A stretch of DNA of 22,478 bases from an uncultured Prosthecobacter sp. (GTDB taxonomy: Bacteria > Verrucomicrobiota > Verrucomicrobiia > Verrucomicrobiales > Verrucomicrobiaceae): contig CANNUR010000025.1 in the NCBI GenBank assembly GCA_947523045.1, positions 1 through 22,478 on the forward strand. The letters are read 5' to 3'. Shown here in pieces: positions 6,779-13,621 of this stretch (the first letter of the stretch is position 1; each line of letters begins with the position of its first letter). The position numbers and the translations under genes are program-made. The notes under the pieces are model-generated. The model had not been told where the DNA came from. It searched no databases and worked only from the letters and a program-made list of their open reading frames with translations.

Positions 6779-8577
6779 AACCGTCTCCTTCCCGCCTGCT
6801 CCGCCTCGCCGCGCTCAGCCTGTTTGTTGCCACCGGCCTGCGTGCCGGTGCCCTCGAGGACTGGTACAAGCTGCTGCCCGCCAACACCCTCGGCGTCATC
6901 GCCGTCAAGAACACCCCGGAGTTGGTCGACGACTGGAATGGTGGCAGTTTTGGGCGGTTGCTGGAGGACGAGGAGTTCAAGCGCTGGACGGCACCGATGA
7001 TGAAGGACGGCGACGCGCCCTGGAATGCCTTCTTCAAGGAGACCACGGGCGAGGGCCTGGCCGACACGCTCAAGCGTTATCCCGGTGCCAGCCTGGCCGT
7101 GTTCGCGGCGGACACGCCGGAGGAGGTTGCCAAGGGCCTGCCGTTTGTGGCGCTCAGCGAGGCCGGCGGCAAAATCGACGAGCTGCGCGAGATGAAAAAG
7201 CGCGAACATGAACTGGCCCTGGCCGGGGATGAGGAGATGAAGGCGCGCACCATCGAACTCGCTGGTGTTGAAGTGAGCCTGCTCAGCAAGTCGGAGGAGG
7301 ACGATGCCCTCTGGGAGTCCGGTCATGCCTTCATCGGCGAGGTCCTCGTTGAAGGCAATTCACGCAAGCTGGTGGAGCAGATGATTGCCTCGCTGAAGAG
7401 CAAGGCGGCCGAGGCCTCGCCTGTGGTGACCGGCCACCTCTCCCGTCTCGACGCCCTCGCCGGAGGCACGCCCGACTTGCGGATCTACCTCAACGGCGAG
7501 GTGCTCATGCGCTGGGCCAAGGATGCGGCGCAAAAGGCCGGTGAGCAGGCCGGTCAAAACAGCCCGCTGCCAGTCTCGCCTGGCCAGGTGATCGATGCTC
7601 TTGGTCTCGAACAACTGCAGGCCATGGCTCTCATGTTCGACTTTGGCAAAGAACAGTCGCACATCGACTTTGCCCTGTTGCACGCGGATCAGCCCGCCGG
7701 CCTGCTCGCCCTGCTGCGCACCGACGCCACAGGTCCGGTCGAACTGCCCGAGTTTGTGCCGTCCGAGGTGATCAGCGGCAGCAGCGCGCGCTTCAGCATG
7801 GTCGAACTCTGGGACGAACTGCTCGCCCTGCTGCAGAAATTCGGGCCGGTCGCCGCCATGGCCACGGCCCAACTCGGCATGGTCGAGGGCCAGGTCGGCA
7901 TCAAGCTGCGCGACGACTTCTTCGCCAGTCTCGGCGACGAGTACACGGAGATCACGGATGGCGACGCCACTGCCCAGAGCCAGGTGGTCGCCTTCAAGGT
8001 GCGCGACCGCAACCGCCTCGGCGGCGCGCTTGAGGGCGTGCGCCGCTTTGTCGGCGCCGGCTTCGCCGCCTTCGAGGAATCGGAGTTTCTCGGCCACACG
8101 ATCTACAGCGTCAAGATGCCCGCGGCCGCGGAGGAGACTCCTGGATTTGCCTTCTGCCTGACCGATTCCCACCTGCTGCTCAGCACCGGCCCGCAGACTC
8201 TTCTCAAGACCGTGCTCACCCGCATGAAGGATCCCTCCGGCCCCAGCCTCTGGGAGGGCGAACAAGCCCGCGACCTGCTCGGCCGCCTGCCACCCGGGCA
8301 CACGGGTGTCAGCGTCACCGACAGCAGCCGGCTCATGAAGCTCATGGTCGAGGCCGCCACCCTGGCCCAGACCCAGATGGCCGGTGCCCTGCAGAAAAAG
8401 GCCAAGGGCCCGAAGGCCTCAGCCGCCGGCGGCGATGGCGGTGGCATCTTCGACATGGAATCCCCGCCTTCCGATGCGATGTGGTCGCGCTACTTTGGCC
8501 AGGGCGCCGGTGCCGCCTATCAGCCCGCCGACGCCATGCATTACCGCCTGCTCACCCGCCCGGTGCCGGCCCCCTGA
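6775..8577 (+). CDS. Exported protein of unknown function, DUF3352-like
   Basis: 600 residues with a Sec signal peptide (about residues 1-25, ending GLRAGA). The mature part begins ALEDWYKLLPANTLGVIAVKNTPEL, a pattern seen in verrucomicrobial and planctomycete secreted proteins of the DUF3352 type, in which repeated alpha/beta modules begin with a statement like 'P.nt.....n...l'. Other segments with similar module logic are PDLRIYLNGEVLMRW, SSARFSMVELWDELLALL and PGFAFCLTDSHLLLSTGPQTLLKTVL. Near the end is a low-complexity Lys/Gly stretch (QKKAKGPKASAAGGDGGG). No catalytic motif is recognised. The start overlaps the protease stop by ATGA, so the two are made together; it may be a substrate-binding or inhibitory partner of that protease, but this is inference from coupling alone. 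Confidence 0.7.
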   Translation: MKPSPSRLLRLAALSLFVATGLRAGALEDWYKLLPANTLGVIAVKNTPELVDDWNGGSFGRLLEDEEFKRWTAPMMKDGDAPWNAFFKETTGEGLADTLKRYPGASLAVFAADTPEEVAKGLPFVALSEAGGKIDELREMKKREHELALAGDEEMKARTIELAGVEVSLLSKSEEDDALWESGHAFIGEVLVEGNSRKLVEQMIASLKSKAAEASPVVTGHLSRLDALAGGTPDLRIYLNGEVLMRWAKDAAQKAGEQAGQNSPLPVSPGQVIDALGLEQLQAMALMFDFGKEQSHIDFALLHADQPAGLLALLRTDATGPVELPEFVPSEVISGSSARFSMVELWDELLALLQKFGPVAAMATAQLGMVEGQVGIKLRDDFFASLGDEYTEITDGDATAQSQVVAFKVRDRNRLGGALEGVRRFVGAGFAAFEESEFLGHTIYSVKMPAAAEETPGFAFCLTDSHLLLSTGPQTLLKTVLTRMKDPSGPSLWEGEQARDLLGRLPPGHTGVSVTDSSRLMKLMVEAATLAQTQMAGALQKKAKGPKASAAGGDGGGIFDMESPPSDAMWSRYFGQGAGAAYQPADAMHYRLLTRPVPAP

Positions 8578-8597
8578 AGCGTGCTCCCTGTCCGCTC

Positions 8598-10865
8598 ATG
8601 CGCCACCTCCTGCTTTTTGCCGCCTGCAGCGCCGCCGCCTTCGCCGACGGTGTCTATCTGGACGGTCCCGAGGTGGTGAAGCTCGACTGGAACACCACCG
8701 GTCTGCGCTCGGCCGATTTCAATGGTGATGGCCTGGCCGACCTCGTGCTGATCAATCGCGACCGCGCCCGCATCGAGTTCCTGCTCCAGCGCAAGGAGGG
8801 CCCGCGCCCCGGCGAACCGGAACGCTCGTCGCGAGCGGACCGCTGGAACCCGGTGCTGGAAGTCTCCCGGCTCGACAAGCAGCCCCTCGTCATCGGCCGG
8901 CTCGCCCATGCCCTTGCGGTGGGTGACTGGAATGGCGACGCCCGTCCGGACATCGCTTATACGACCGATGACAAGAAACTCGTGTTGCGCCGCCAGGACG
9001 CGCAGGGCGGCTGGAACGACAAGACCGAGTTCGTGCTCGATTCGGTGTCGGAGGATCCTGAATCGTTGCTCGCCCGCGACCTCGATGGCGATGGCCGTGT
9101 GGATCTTGCTTTGCTGACCGAGACCCGCCTGCGCGTCTGGCGTCAGCCGGCCTCCGGTGCCTGGGGTGAACCGCGGGTGTATGCGGTCGGTGAGACGGAC
9201 TGTGGTGGCCTGCGCAGCGCCGATCTCGATGGCGATGGTCGTGCCGATCTCTTTTGCACCGCCTCCGAGGGCGATGCCGTGCTCGTGCGCCTGCAGCAGC
9301 CGGGAGTCGCCTTCGGCGAGGAATGGCGCCTGCAGATCCCGCAGAGCCGCTGCTGGGTCCAGCCCCTGCGCCTGCGCGGCGGTGGCCACGGCCTCGCCTG
9401 GATCCGCGACGACACCGGCATGGTTGAGGTCGCCCGCCTGACACGTGCCGCGGTTGCCGGCGATTCCGATCGCGCCGCCAGCATCCGCCACGCCGTGCCC
9501 GCCGCCGATGCCAAGAGCGGTGCCAGCGCCTTTGGCGATCTCGATGGCGATGGCCAGGCCGATGTCGTTCTCGCCGAGCCGAAAAATGCGCGCCTGTGGT
9601 TCTTCGCCGGCCGCGCCGACGGCGGTTTTGCCGAGGGACGTGAGTTTCCCGCGCTCAGCGGGGTTGAAGGCCTCGCGATCGCCGATGTCGACGGCGACGG
9701 CAAGGCCGAGTTGCTGCTCCTCAGTCCCGCGGAAAAAACCCTTGGCCTGTCGCGCTGGCGCAAGGGGCGTCTTACCTACCCGGAAAGCCTGCACCAGACC
9801 AGCGACATCCTGCTCGCCCTCACCGCCGGCCCCTTTGGCGCCGCAGCGGCTCCGGCCGTGCTCGCCCTCACCGAGGCCAAGGGCCGGACGAGCCTGCTGA
9901 CCCTGCGCTGGGAGGCGGCGAAAAAGCAGTTTGCCACGGCCACCCTCGACCTGCCCGGCGCGCCACTCAAACCCTCGGCCCTGCGCCTCGTCGATGCCGA
10001 CCAGGACGGTCGCAACGACCTCGCCCTGTTCTCCAGCCTCGCGCCTATGCAGATCCTGCTTGCCCGCGATGGCAGCCCCGCCTTCCGTCGTGCCGAGGGT
10101 TTGCCCGACAACCTGCTCAACAAACTCGCCCCCGCTGCCCTCACCACCGCCGACCTCGACGGCGATGGCCGCGCCGAGGTCATCGTTGCCCGCGATCAGC
10201 TTGCCCGTGCCTTTCGGGTCGGCGCCGATGGCAAGGCAGTGACGGTGGAACAGTTCAACGCCCCCGAGGCCGGCGCCCAGATCAGTGCCGTCGTGGTGGC
10301 CACCGGGGAAGGGCGGCCGCGCGCCCTGCTCGCCGACACCACGGCGCTCAAGCTCTATGAGATGACGCCCGATGACGACGGTGTCTTCCGCGCCGCCCAC
10401 ACGCACGCGCTGTCGGCGCTGACGCCGGACGAGTGCCGGCTGGTGCGGCGCGGCAGCGACAGCGCCCTGCTCATGATCGGCAAGACAGTCTTTGATCTGA
10501 ACCCCTTCACCGGCAGTGCGCTGACCCTGGAAACCGTGGCCAGTTTCGACACCGAACTGAAGGACACCGCCGCCACCGACCTGCTGCCAGCGCCCTTCAG
10601 CGGTGCTCCTGACAGCGACGACCTGCTCTGCATCGACAATGGCACCAGCCGCGTGCTGGAGCTCTTCTCCGCCGACAAGACGCCGTCGGCGCCCTGGCAG
10701 AGCCGGTTGTTCTTCCGCGTCTTCGAGGTCGATCCGCAGTACCGCGGCAAGGTCGGCCTCAGCAACGAGCCGCACGATTACCTGGCACCCGACCTCGACG
10801 GCGACGGCAAGCCCGACCTCGCCCTGCTCGTGCACGACCGCCTGCTGCTCTACCTGCGCCGCTGA
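8598..10865 (+). CDS. Exported FG-GAP/VCBS repeat beta-propeller protein
   Basis: 755 residues from an ATG that gives a signal peptide (MRHLLLFAACSAAAFADG); an earlier in-frame ATG would lie inside the previous gene. Nine Asp-rich calcium-binding loops of the form D-x-D/N-G-D-G-x-x-D/E are visible: DFNGDGLAD, DWNGDARPD, DLDGDGRVD, DLDGDGRAD, DLDGDGQAD, DVDGDGKAE, DADQDGRND, DLDGDGRAE and, close to the C-terminus, DLDGDGKPD. These loops are typical of integrin-alpha-like FG-GAP/VCBS blades, so one seven-bladed propeller plus partial blades, or two incomplete ones, can be expected in the periplasm or at the cell surface. Such proteins bind partners or glycans; no enzyme domain is seen. It follows the DUF3352-like gene by 20 bases, suggesting one transcript, and meets the LamG gene tail to tail seven bases later. 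Confidence 0.88.
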   Translation: MRHLLLFAACSAAAFADGVYLDGPEVVKLDWNTTGLRSADFNGDGLADLVLINRDRARIEFLLQRKEGPRPGEPERSSRADRWNPVLEVSRLDKQPLVIGRLAHALAVGDWNGDARPDIAYTTDDKKLVLRRQDAQGGWNDKTEFVLDSVSEDPESLLARDLDGDGRVDLALLTETRLRVWRQPASGAWGEPRVYAVGETDCGGLRSADLDGDGRADLFCTASEGDAVLVRLQQPGVAFGEEWRLQIPQSRCWVQPLRLRGGGHGLAWIRDDTGMVEVARLTRAAVAGDSDRAASIRHAVPAADAKSGASAFGDLDGDGQADVVLAEPKNARLWFFAGRADGGFAEGREFPALSGVEGLAIADVDGDGKAELLLLSPAEKTLGLSRWRKGRLTYPESLHQTSDILLALTAGPFGAAAAPAVLALTEAKGRTSLLTLRWEAAKKQFATATLDLPGAPLKPSALRLVDADQDGRNDLALFSSLAPMQILLARDGSPAFRRAEGLPDNLLNKLAPAALTTADLDGDGRAEVIVARDQLARAFRVGADGKAVTVEQFNAPEAGAQISAVVVATGEGRPRALLADTTALKLYEMTPDDDGVFRAAHTHALSALTPDECRLVRRGSDSALLMIGKTVFDLNPFTGSALTLETVASFDTELKDTAATDLLPAPFSGAPDSDDLLCIDNGTSRVLELFSADKTPSAPWQSRLFFRVFEVDPQYRGKVGLSNEPHDYLAPDLDGDGKPDLALLVHDRLLLYLRR

Positions 10866-10872
10866 GGCGCGC

Positions 10873-11721
10873 TCAGCGCAGGTCGGCGACGCCGTTGTCG
10901 AGTTCGAACAAGGCCTTCACCTCGGCCGGAGCGAGGGCGCGGTCGAAGACGGCGAGATCATCGACGTGCCCCACGTAGGCCGCGCCCAGCACGAGCGCCA
11001 CCTTCGCCGGATCCCAGCCGAGGGTGAGATCCCAGTCGCGGATCGCGCCCTTTGCCTCGCCGTCGAGGTAGAGCGAGGCCGAGGGCTTGGCCGCCTTGTC
11101 ATTGAGTCGGTCGAGCGTGAAGGCCACATGCGTCCAGCGCTCCCGTGAAAACGGCGCCTTCGCCAGCTGCACCATGGGGCGCTTGGCGACGGGAATCTGG
11201 TCCCAGGCGGCGTTGTCCGGATTCCACAGGTGCAGCAGCGGCCGCACGGCCAGCCGGAAAAATCGGGGTGTTTCGTCCTTCGACCATTCCAGGAAAATGA
11301 ACCCCTTCTTGCCGTCGTCGCCGACGATCTGCACGGGGTCGCAGTAGCCGGGCTCCAGATCCTCGTCCGGGGTCAGGCGCAGCCAGACCGATACCGTCGC
11401 ACTCCAACTCCGGTCGTTGTAGCCGAGCACTCCCGGGCCGGCGAACTGCGGTCGAACGGCTCCCTTCTTGGGGAAATGCAGCGCTCCGCCAAAGCGACCG
11501 GCCTTCGGTGCCAGGCGCAGCTCGGCGCTTTCGGCGGCGGGCACGAAAGCCTTGCCCTGGCGGATCGAGCAGGCCTTGTCGCCGCGCGAAACATCGGCGT
11601 CGAAGCCCTGGTCGAAGGAGGCGTGCAGGGTCAGCGCCTCGCGCAGGGCGGCGACCGGGTCGGCCGCAAGCGCCGCCGGGCAAAGCAGCAGGACAAGGCA
11701 GGGAAAAAGGCGCGTGTTCAT
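10873..11721 (-). CDS. Exported LamG-like (concanavalin A-fold) protein
   Basis: 282 residues. The start is set by a clear signal peptide (MNTRLFPCLVLLLCPAALAADP); the same frame stays open far upstream, but that extension is antisense to the YjbR and M20 genes and is spurious. The mature part reads as a LamG/laminin-G-3 jellyroll: LTLHASFDQGFDADVS at the front, SWSATVSVWLRLTPDEDLEPG in the middle, then WTHVAFTLDRLNDKAAKPSASLYLDGE and HVDDLAVFDRALAPAEVKALFELDNG at the end, which is the stock LamG finish. Planctomycete and verrucomicrobial genomes carry many such secreted proteins, thought to bind carbohydrate or act as adhesive modules. No enzymatic domain accompanies it. It stands alone on the minus strand, divergent from the YjbR gene with only 24 bases between the starts used here. 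Confidence 0.85.
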   Translation of the reverse strand: MNTRLFPCLVLLLCPAALAADPVAALREALTLHASFDQGFDADVSRGDKACSIRQGKAFVPAAESAELRLAPKAGRFGGALHFPKKGAVRPQFAGPGVLGYNDRSWSATVSVWLRLTPDEDLEPGYCDPVQIVGDDGKKGFIFLEWSKDETPRFFRLAVRPLLHLWNPDNAAWDQIPVAKRPMVQLAKAPFSRERWTHVAFTLDRLNDKAAKPSASLYLDGEAKGAIRDWDLTLGWDPAKVALVLGAAYVGHVDDLAVFDRALAPAEVKALFELDNGVADLR

Positions 11722-11745
11722 GATGAGGCAGCCCCATTGAATGTC

Positions 11746-12141
11746 ATGGCGAACTCCAGGAAAAGCCCTTTCTTTGCCGACATGACTCCCGATGACATTC
11801 GCAGCTTCTGCCTGTCCCTGTCGCATGCCGTGGAGGACACCCCCTTCGGTCCCGAGGCTCTGGTGTACAAAGTCGCCGGCAAGATGTTCGCCCTGCTGCT
11901 GCCCGAGGACGTCCCGCCGCGGCTCAACCTCAAGTGCGAGCCGGACTACGCCCTTGAACTGCGCGACCGCCACGCCGCCATCCGCCCCGGCTACCACATG
12001 AACAAGCGCCACTGGAATACCCTGACGCTCGATGGCAGCCTGCCCGTCCGTCTCGTCCGCGACCTCATCCGCCACTCGTATGACCGCGTCATTGCGGGTC
12101 TGCCGGCAAGGCAGCGGGAAGGGATGAGGGATGAGGGATGA
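11746..12141 (+). CDS. MmcQ/YjbR family protein
   Basis: 131 residues, or 119 if translation begins at the second in-frame ATG (11782, MTPDDIRSFC), which is where the family normally begins; neither has a good ribosome site. Family signature: TPDDIRSFCLSLSHAVEDTPFGPEALVYKVAGKMFALL, then LNLKCEPDYALELRD, a PGYHMNKRHWNTL motif and a C-terminal helix (VRDLIRHSYDRVIAGLP). YjbR/MmcQ proteins are small cytoplasmic proteins with a CyaY-like, double-wing DNA-binding-type fold; the biochemical role is not established. The last residues (REGMRDEG) and the stop codon are contributed by a GGGATGA tandem repeat, so the native C-terminus may have been altered by repeat insertion. Divergent from the LamG gene. 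Confidence 0.85.
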   Translation: MANSRKSPFFADMTPDDIRSFCLSLSHAVEDTPFGPEALVYKVAGKMFALLLPEDVPPRLNLKCEPDYALELRDRHAAIRPGYHMNKRHWNTLTLDGSLPVRLVRDLIRHSYDRVIAGLPARQREGMRDEG

Positions 12142-12148
12142 GGGATAA
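12121..12148 (+). repeat. Four tandem copies of a 7-bp unit GGGATGA
   Basis: Units start at 12121, 12128, 12135 and 12142; the last is GGGATAA. Because 7 is not a multiple of 3, TGA falls in all three forward frames (12125, 12132, 12139). The third is the stop codon of the YjbR gene. It ends nine bases before the -35 box of the next gene. Confidence 0.9.
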
Positions 12149-12156
12149 GCGCGTGC

Positions 12157-12186
12157 TTGCCGTCGTGTGGGGCAACCGGCTAGAGT
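12157..12186 (+). promoter_or_regulatory. Promoter of the M20 amidohydrolase gene, near-leaderless
   Basis: TTGCCG (12157-12162), an 18-base spacer and TAGAGT (12181-12186). The -10 ends six bases before the ATG at 12193, so the predicted transcript starts at or next to the start codon. No Shine-Dalgarno motif is present. Confidence 0.5.
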
Positions 12187-12192
12187 CCCGAC

Positions 12193-13521
12193 ATGCATCG
12201 CCTTGTTGCCTTCCTCCTGGTTCTTCTCGCGTCCCCGGTTGCCGGCGACGACACGGTCGAGGTCATCGACCGTCGTCTGGAAAACGAGGCCGACTCGCTC
12301 GATGCCCTTTACCGCCACCTGCATGCGCATCCCGAGCTGTCCTTCCATGAGGAGCAGACCAGTCGACGCATGGCCGAGGAACTGCGCGCCTGCGGTTTTG
12401 AGGTCACCGAAAAGGTGGGCGGCTGGGGCGTGGTCGGCGTGCTGCGCAACGGTCCCGGCCGCACGGTGCTGGTGCGCGCCGACATGGACGCGCTGCCGGT
12501 GCGCGAATTGACCGGCCTGCCCTTCGCCAGCCGGGTCAAGGTCGCCGATGACTCGGGCAAGGAGGTGCCGGTCATGCACGCCTGCGGCCACGATGTCCAC
12601 ATGACCTGCTGGACCGGCGCGGCGCGGGTGCTGGCGGCCGAGCGCGGGCGCTGGCAGGGCACGTTGGTGTTCATCGCTCAGCCGGCCGAGGAACGTGGCG
12701 GTGGTGCGCGCGCCATGCTCGCCGACGGCCTGTTCGAAAAATTCCCCAAGCCGGATCTCAGCCTCGCCCTGCACTGCTCGGCCGACCTGCCGGCCGGTCA
12801 GGTCGGCATCACCCCCGGCGGCATGACGGCCAGCGTCGACAACCTCGACATCGTCGTGCACGGCATTGGCGGTCACGGCGCCCAGCCGCAGGCGACCAAG
12901 GATCCCGTGGTCATCGCCGCGCAGATCGTGCTGGCTTTGCAGACGATTGCCAGTCGCGAAACCCACCCGCTCGACGCCGTCGTGGTCACCGTGGGCTCCT
13001 TCCAGGCCGGCACCAAGCACAACATCATCCCCGATCAGGCGCGCCTGCAGCTCACCGTGCGTGCCACCCGCGAGGAGACGCGGACTCAGGTGCTTGAATC
13101 GATCCGCCGCATCAGCCGCGGCATCGGCCTCGCCGCCGGTCTGCCGGAGGATTTGTTGCCCGAGGTCATCATCGGCGATGAGTTCACACCAGTGCTGCTC
13201 AACGATGAGACCTTCACGCGCCGGTTGCGCGGACGGTTTGAGACGGTGTTGGGTGGTGACGCGGTGTCCGAACGACCGCCGAGCATGGTGGGCGAGGACT
13301 TTGCCCGCTATGGCATGACCGAAGAACGTCGGCCGATCTGCATGTTCTGGCTTGGCGTCGTGCCCGAGGCGAAGTTTCGCCAGGCCCAGGCAAGCGGCGC
13401 ACCGCTGCCCAGCCTGCACAGCCCCTTTTTTCGTCCCGATGCCCCGCTGGCGGTGCGCACCGGTGCCAAGGCCCTGATCCTGGGCGTGCTGGAAGGCCTG
13501 CAAGCGACCTCCCCGAAGTGA
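12193..13521 (+). CDS. Exported M20 family amidohydrolase (hippurate/IAA-amino-acid hydrolase type)
   Basis: 442 residues with a Sec signal peptide (MHRLVAFLLVLLASPVAG), so a periplasmic enzyme. The family hydrolyses N-acyl amino acids or related amides using a two-metal centre. Visible landmarks: LHAHPELSFHEEQT at the front, VLVRADMDALPV, the metal ligands C131 and H133 in MHACGHDVH, the catalytic E166 with ligand E167 in QPAEE, H194 (ALHCSAD), the dimerisation-domain motif HGIGGHGAQPQATKDPV, and the last ligand H409 (LHSPFF). Use of Cys as metal ligand is typical of the hippurate hydrolase/ILR1 branch of M20D. Length and all metal ligands are intact. It is monocistronic by layout, facing RNase R tail to tail. 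The substrate cannot be named; recycling of acylated amino acids is a reasonable guess. Confidence 0.92.
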   Translation: MHRLVAFLLVLLASPVAGDDTVEVIDRRLENEADSLDALYRHLHAHPELSFHEEQTSRRMAEELRACGFEVTEKVGGWGVVGVLRNGPGRTVLVRADMDALPVRELTGLPFASRVKVADDSGKEVPVMHACGHDVHMTCWTGAARVLAAERGRWQGTLVFIAQPAEERGGGARAMLADGLFEKFPKPDLSLALHCSADLPAGQVGITPGGMTASVDNLDIVVHGIGGHGAQPQATKDPVVIAAQIVLALQTIASRETHPLDAVVVTVGSFQAGTKHNIIPDQARLQLTVRATREETRTQVLESIRRISRGIGLAAGLPEDLLPEVIIGDEFTPVLLNDETFTRRLRGRFETVLGGDAVSERPPSMVGEDFARYGMTEERRPICMFWLGVVPEAKFRQAQASGAPLPSLHSPFFRPDAPLAVRTGAKALILGVLEGLQATSPK

Positions 13522-13538
13522 GAGCCGCTGTTAGGTTC

Positions 13539-13572
13539 GTCAGACGGGTCGGACCAGTCCGACAAGTCCGAC
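13539..13572. repeat. 9-bp tandem repeat, GTCNGAC plus two variable bases, four copies
   Basis: Heptamers GTCAGAC (13539), GTCGGAC (13548), GTCCGAC (13557) and GTCCGAC (13566) recur at an exact period of nine. The second and third are reverse complements and could form a 7-bp hairpin. Antisense reading would give Ser-Asp-x repeats. The repeat lies between two convergent genes (M20 and RNase R). Confidence 0.85.
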
Positions 13573-13596
13573 GCCAACCCGACTCGTCAAAGCCTC

Positions 13597-13612
13597 AAAA
13601 GGGGCTGTCCCC
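13597..13612 (-). terminator. Short intrinsic terminator for RNase R
   Basis: Read on the minus strand: GGGG, loop ACAG, CCCC, followed directly by TTTT, beginning 10 bases after the rnr stop. The stem is short but all G-C, and a T-tract follows. The 9-bp repeat just beyond could serve the opposite strand. Confidence 0.45.
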
Positions 13613-13621
13613 GGATGAGCA

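Noticed and set aside
8541..10835. 764-codon minus-strand frame across the VCBS gene
   Set aside because: Antisense of repeated Asp-Gly codons; the repeated look (AIAIEV-type words) is the complement of DGDG repeats.
11722..13503. Upstream extension of the LamG gene to 876 codons
   Set aside because: The added part is antisense to YjbR and M20, and a proper signal peptide begins at 11721.
12121..13572. Short repeats as a possible CRISPR array
   Set aside because: Units of 7 and 9 bp without spacers, no cas genes; simple tandem repeats.
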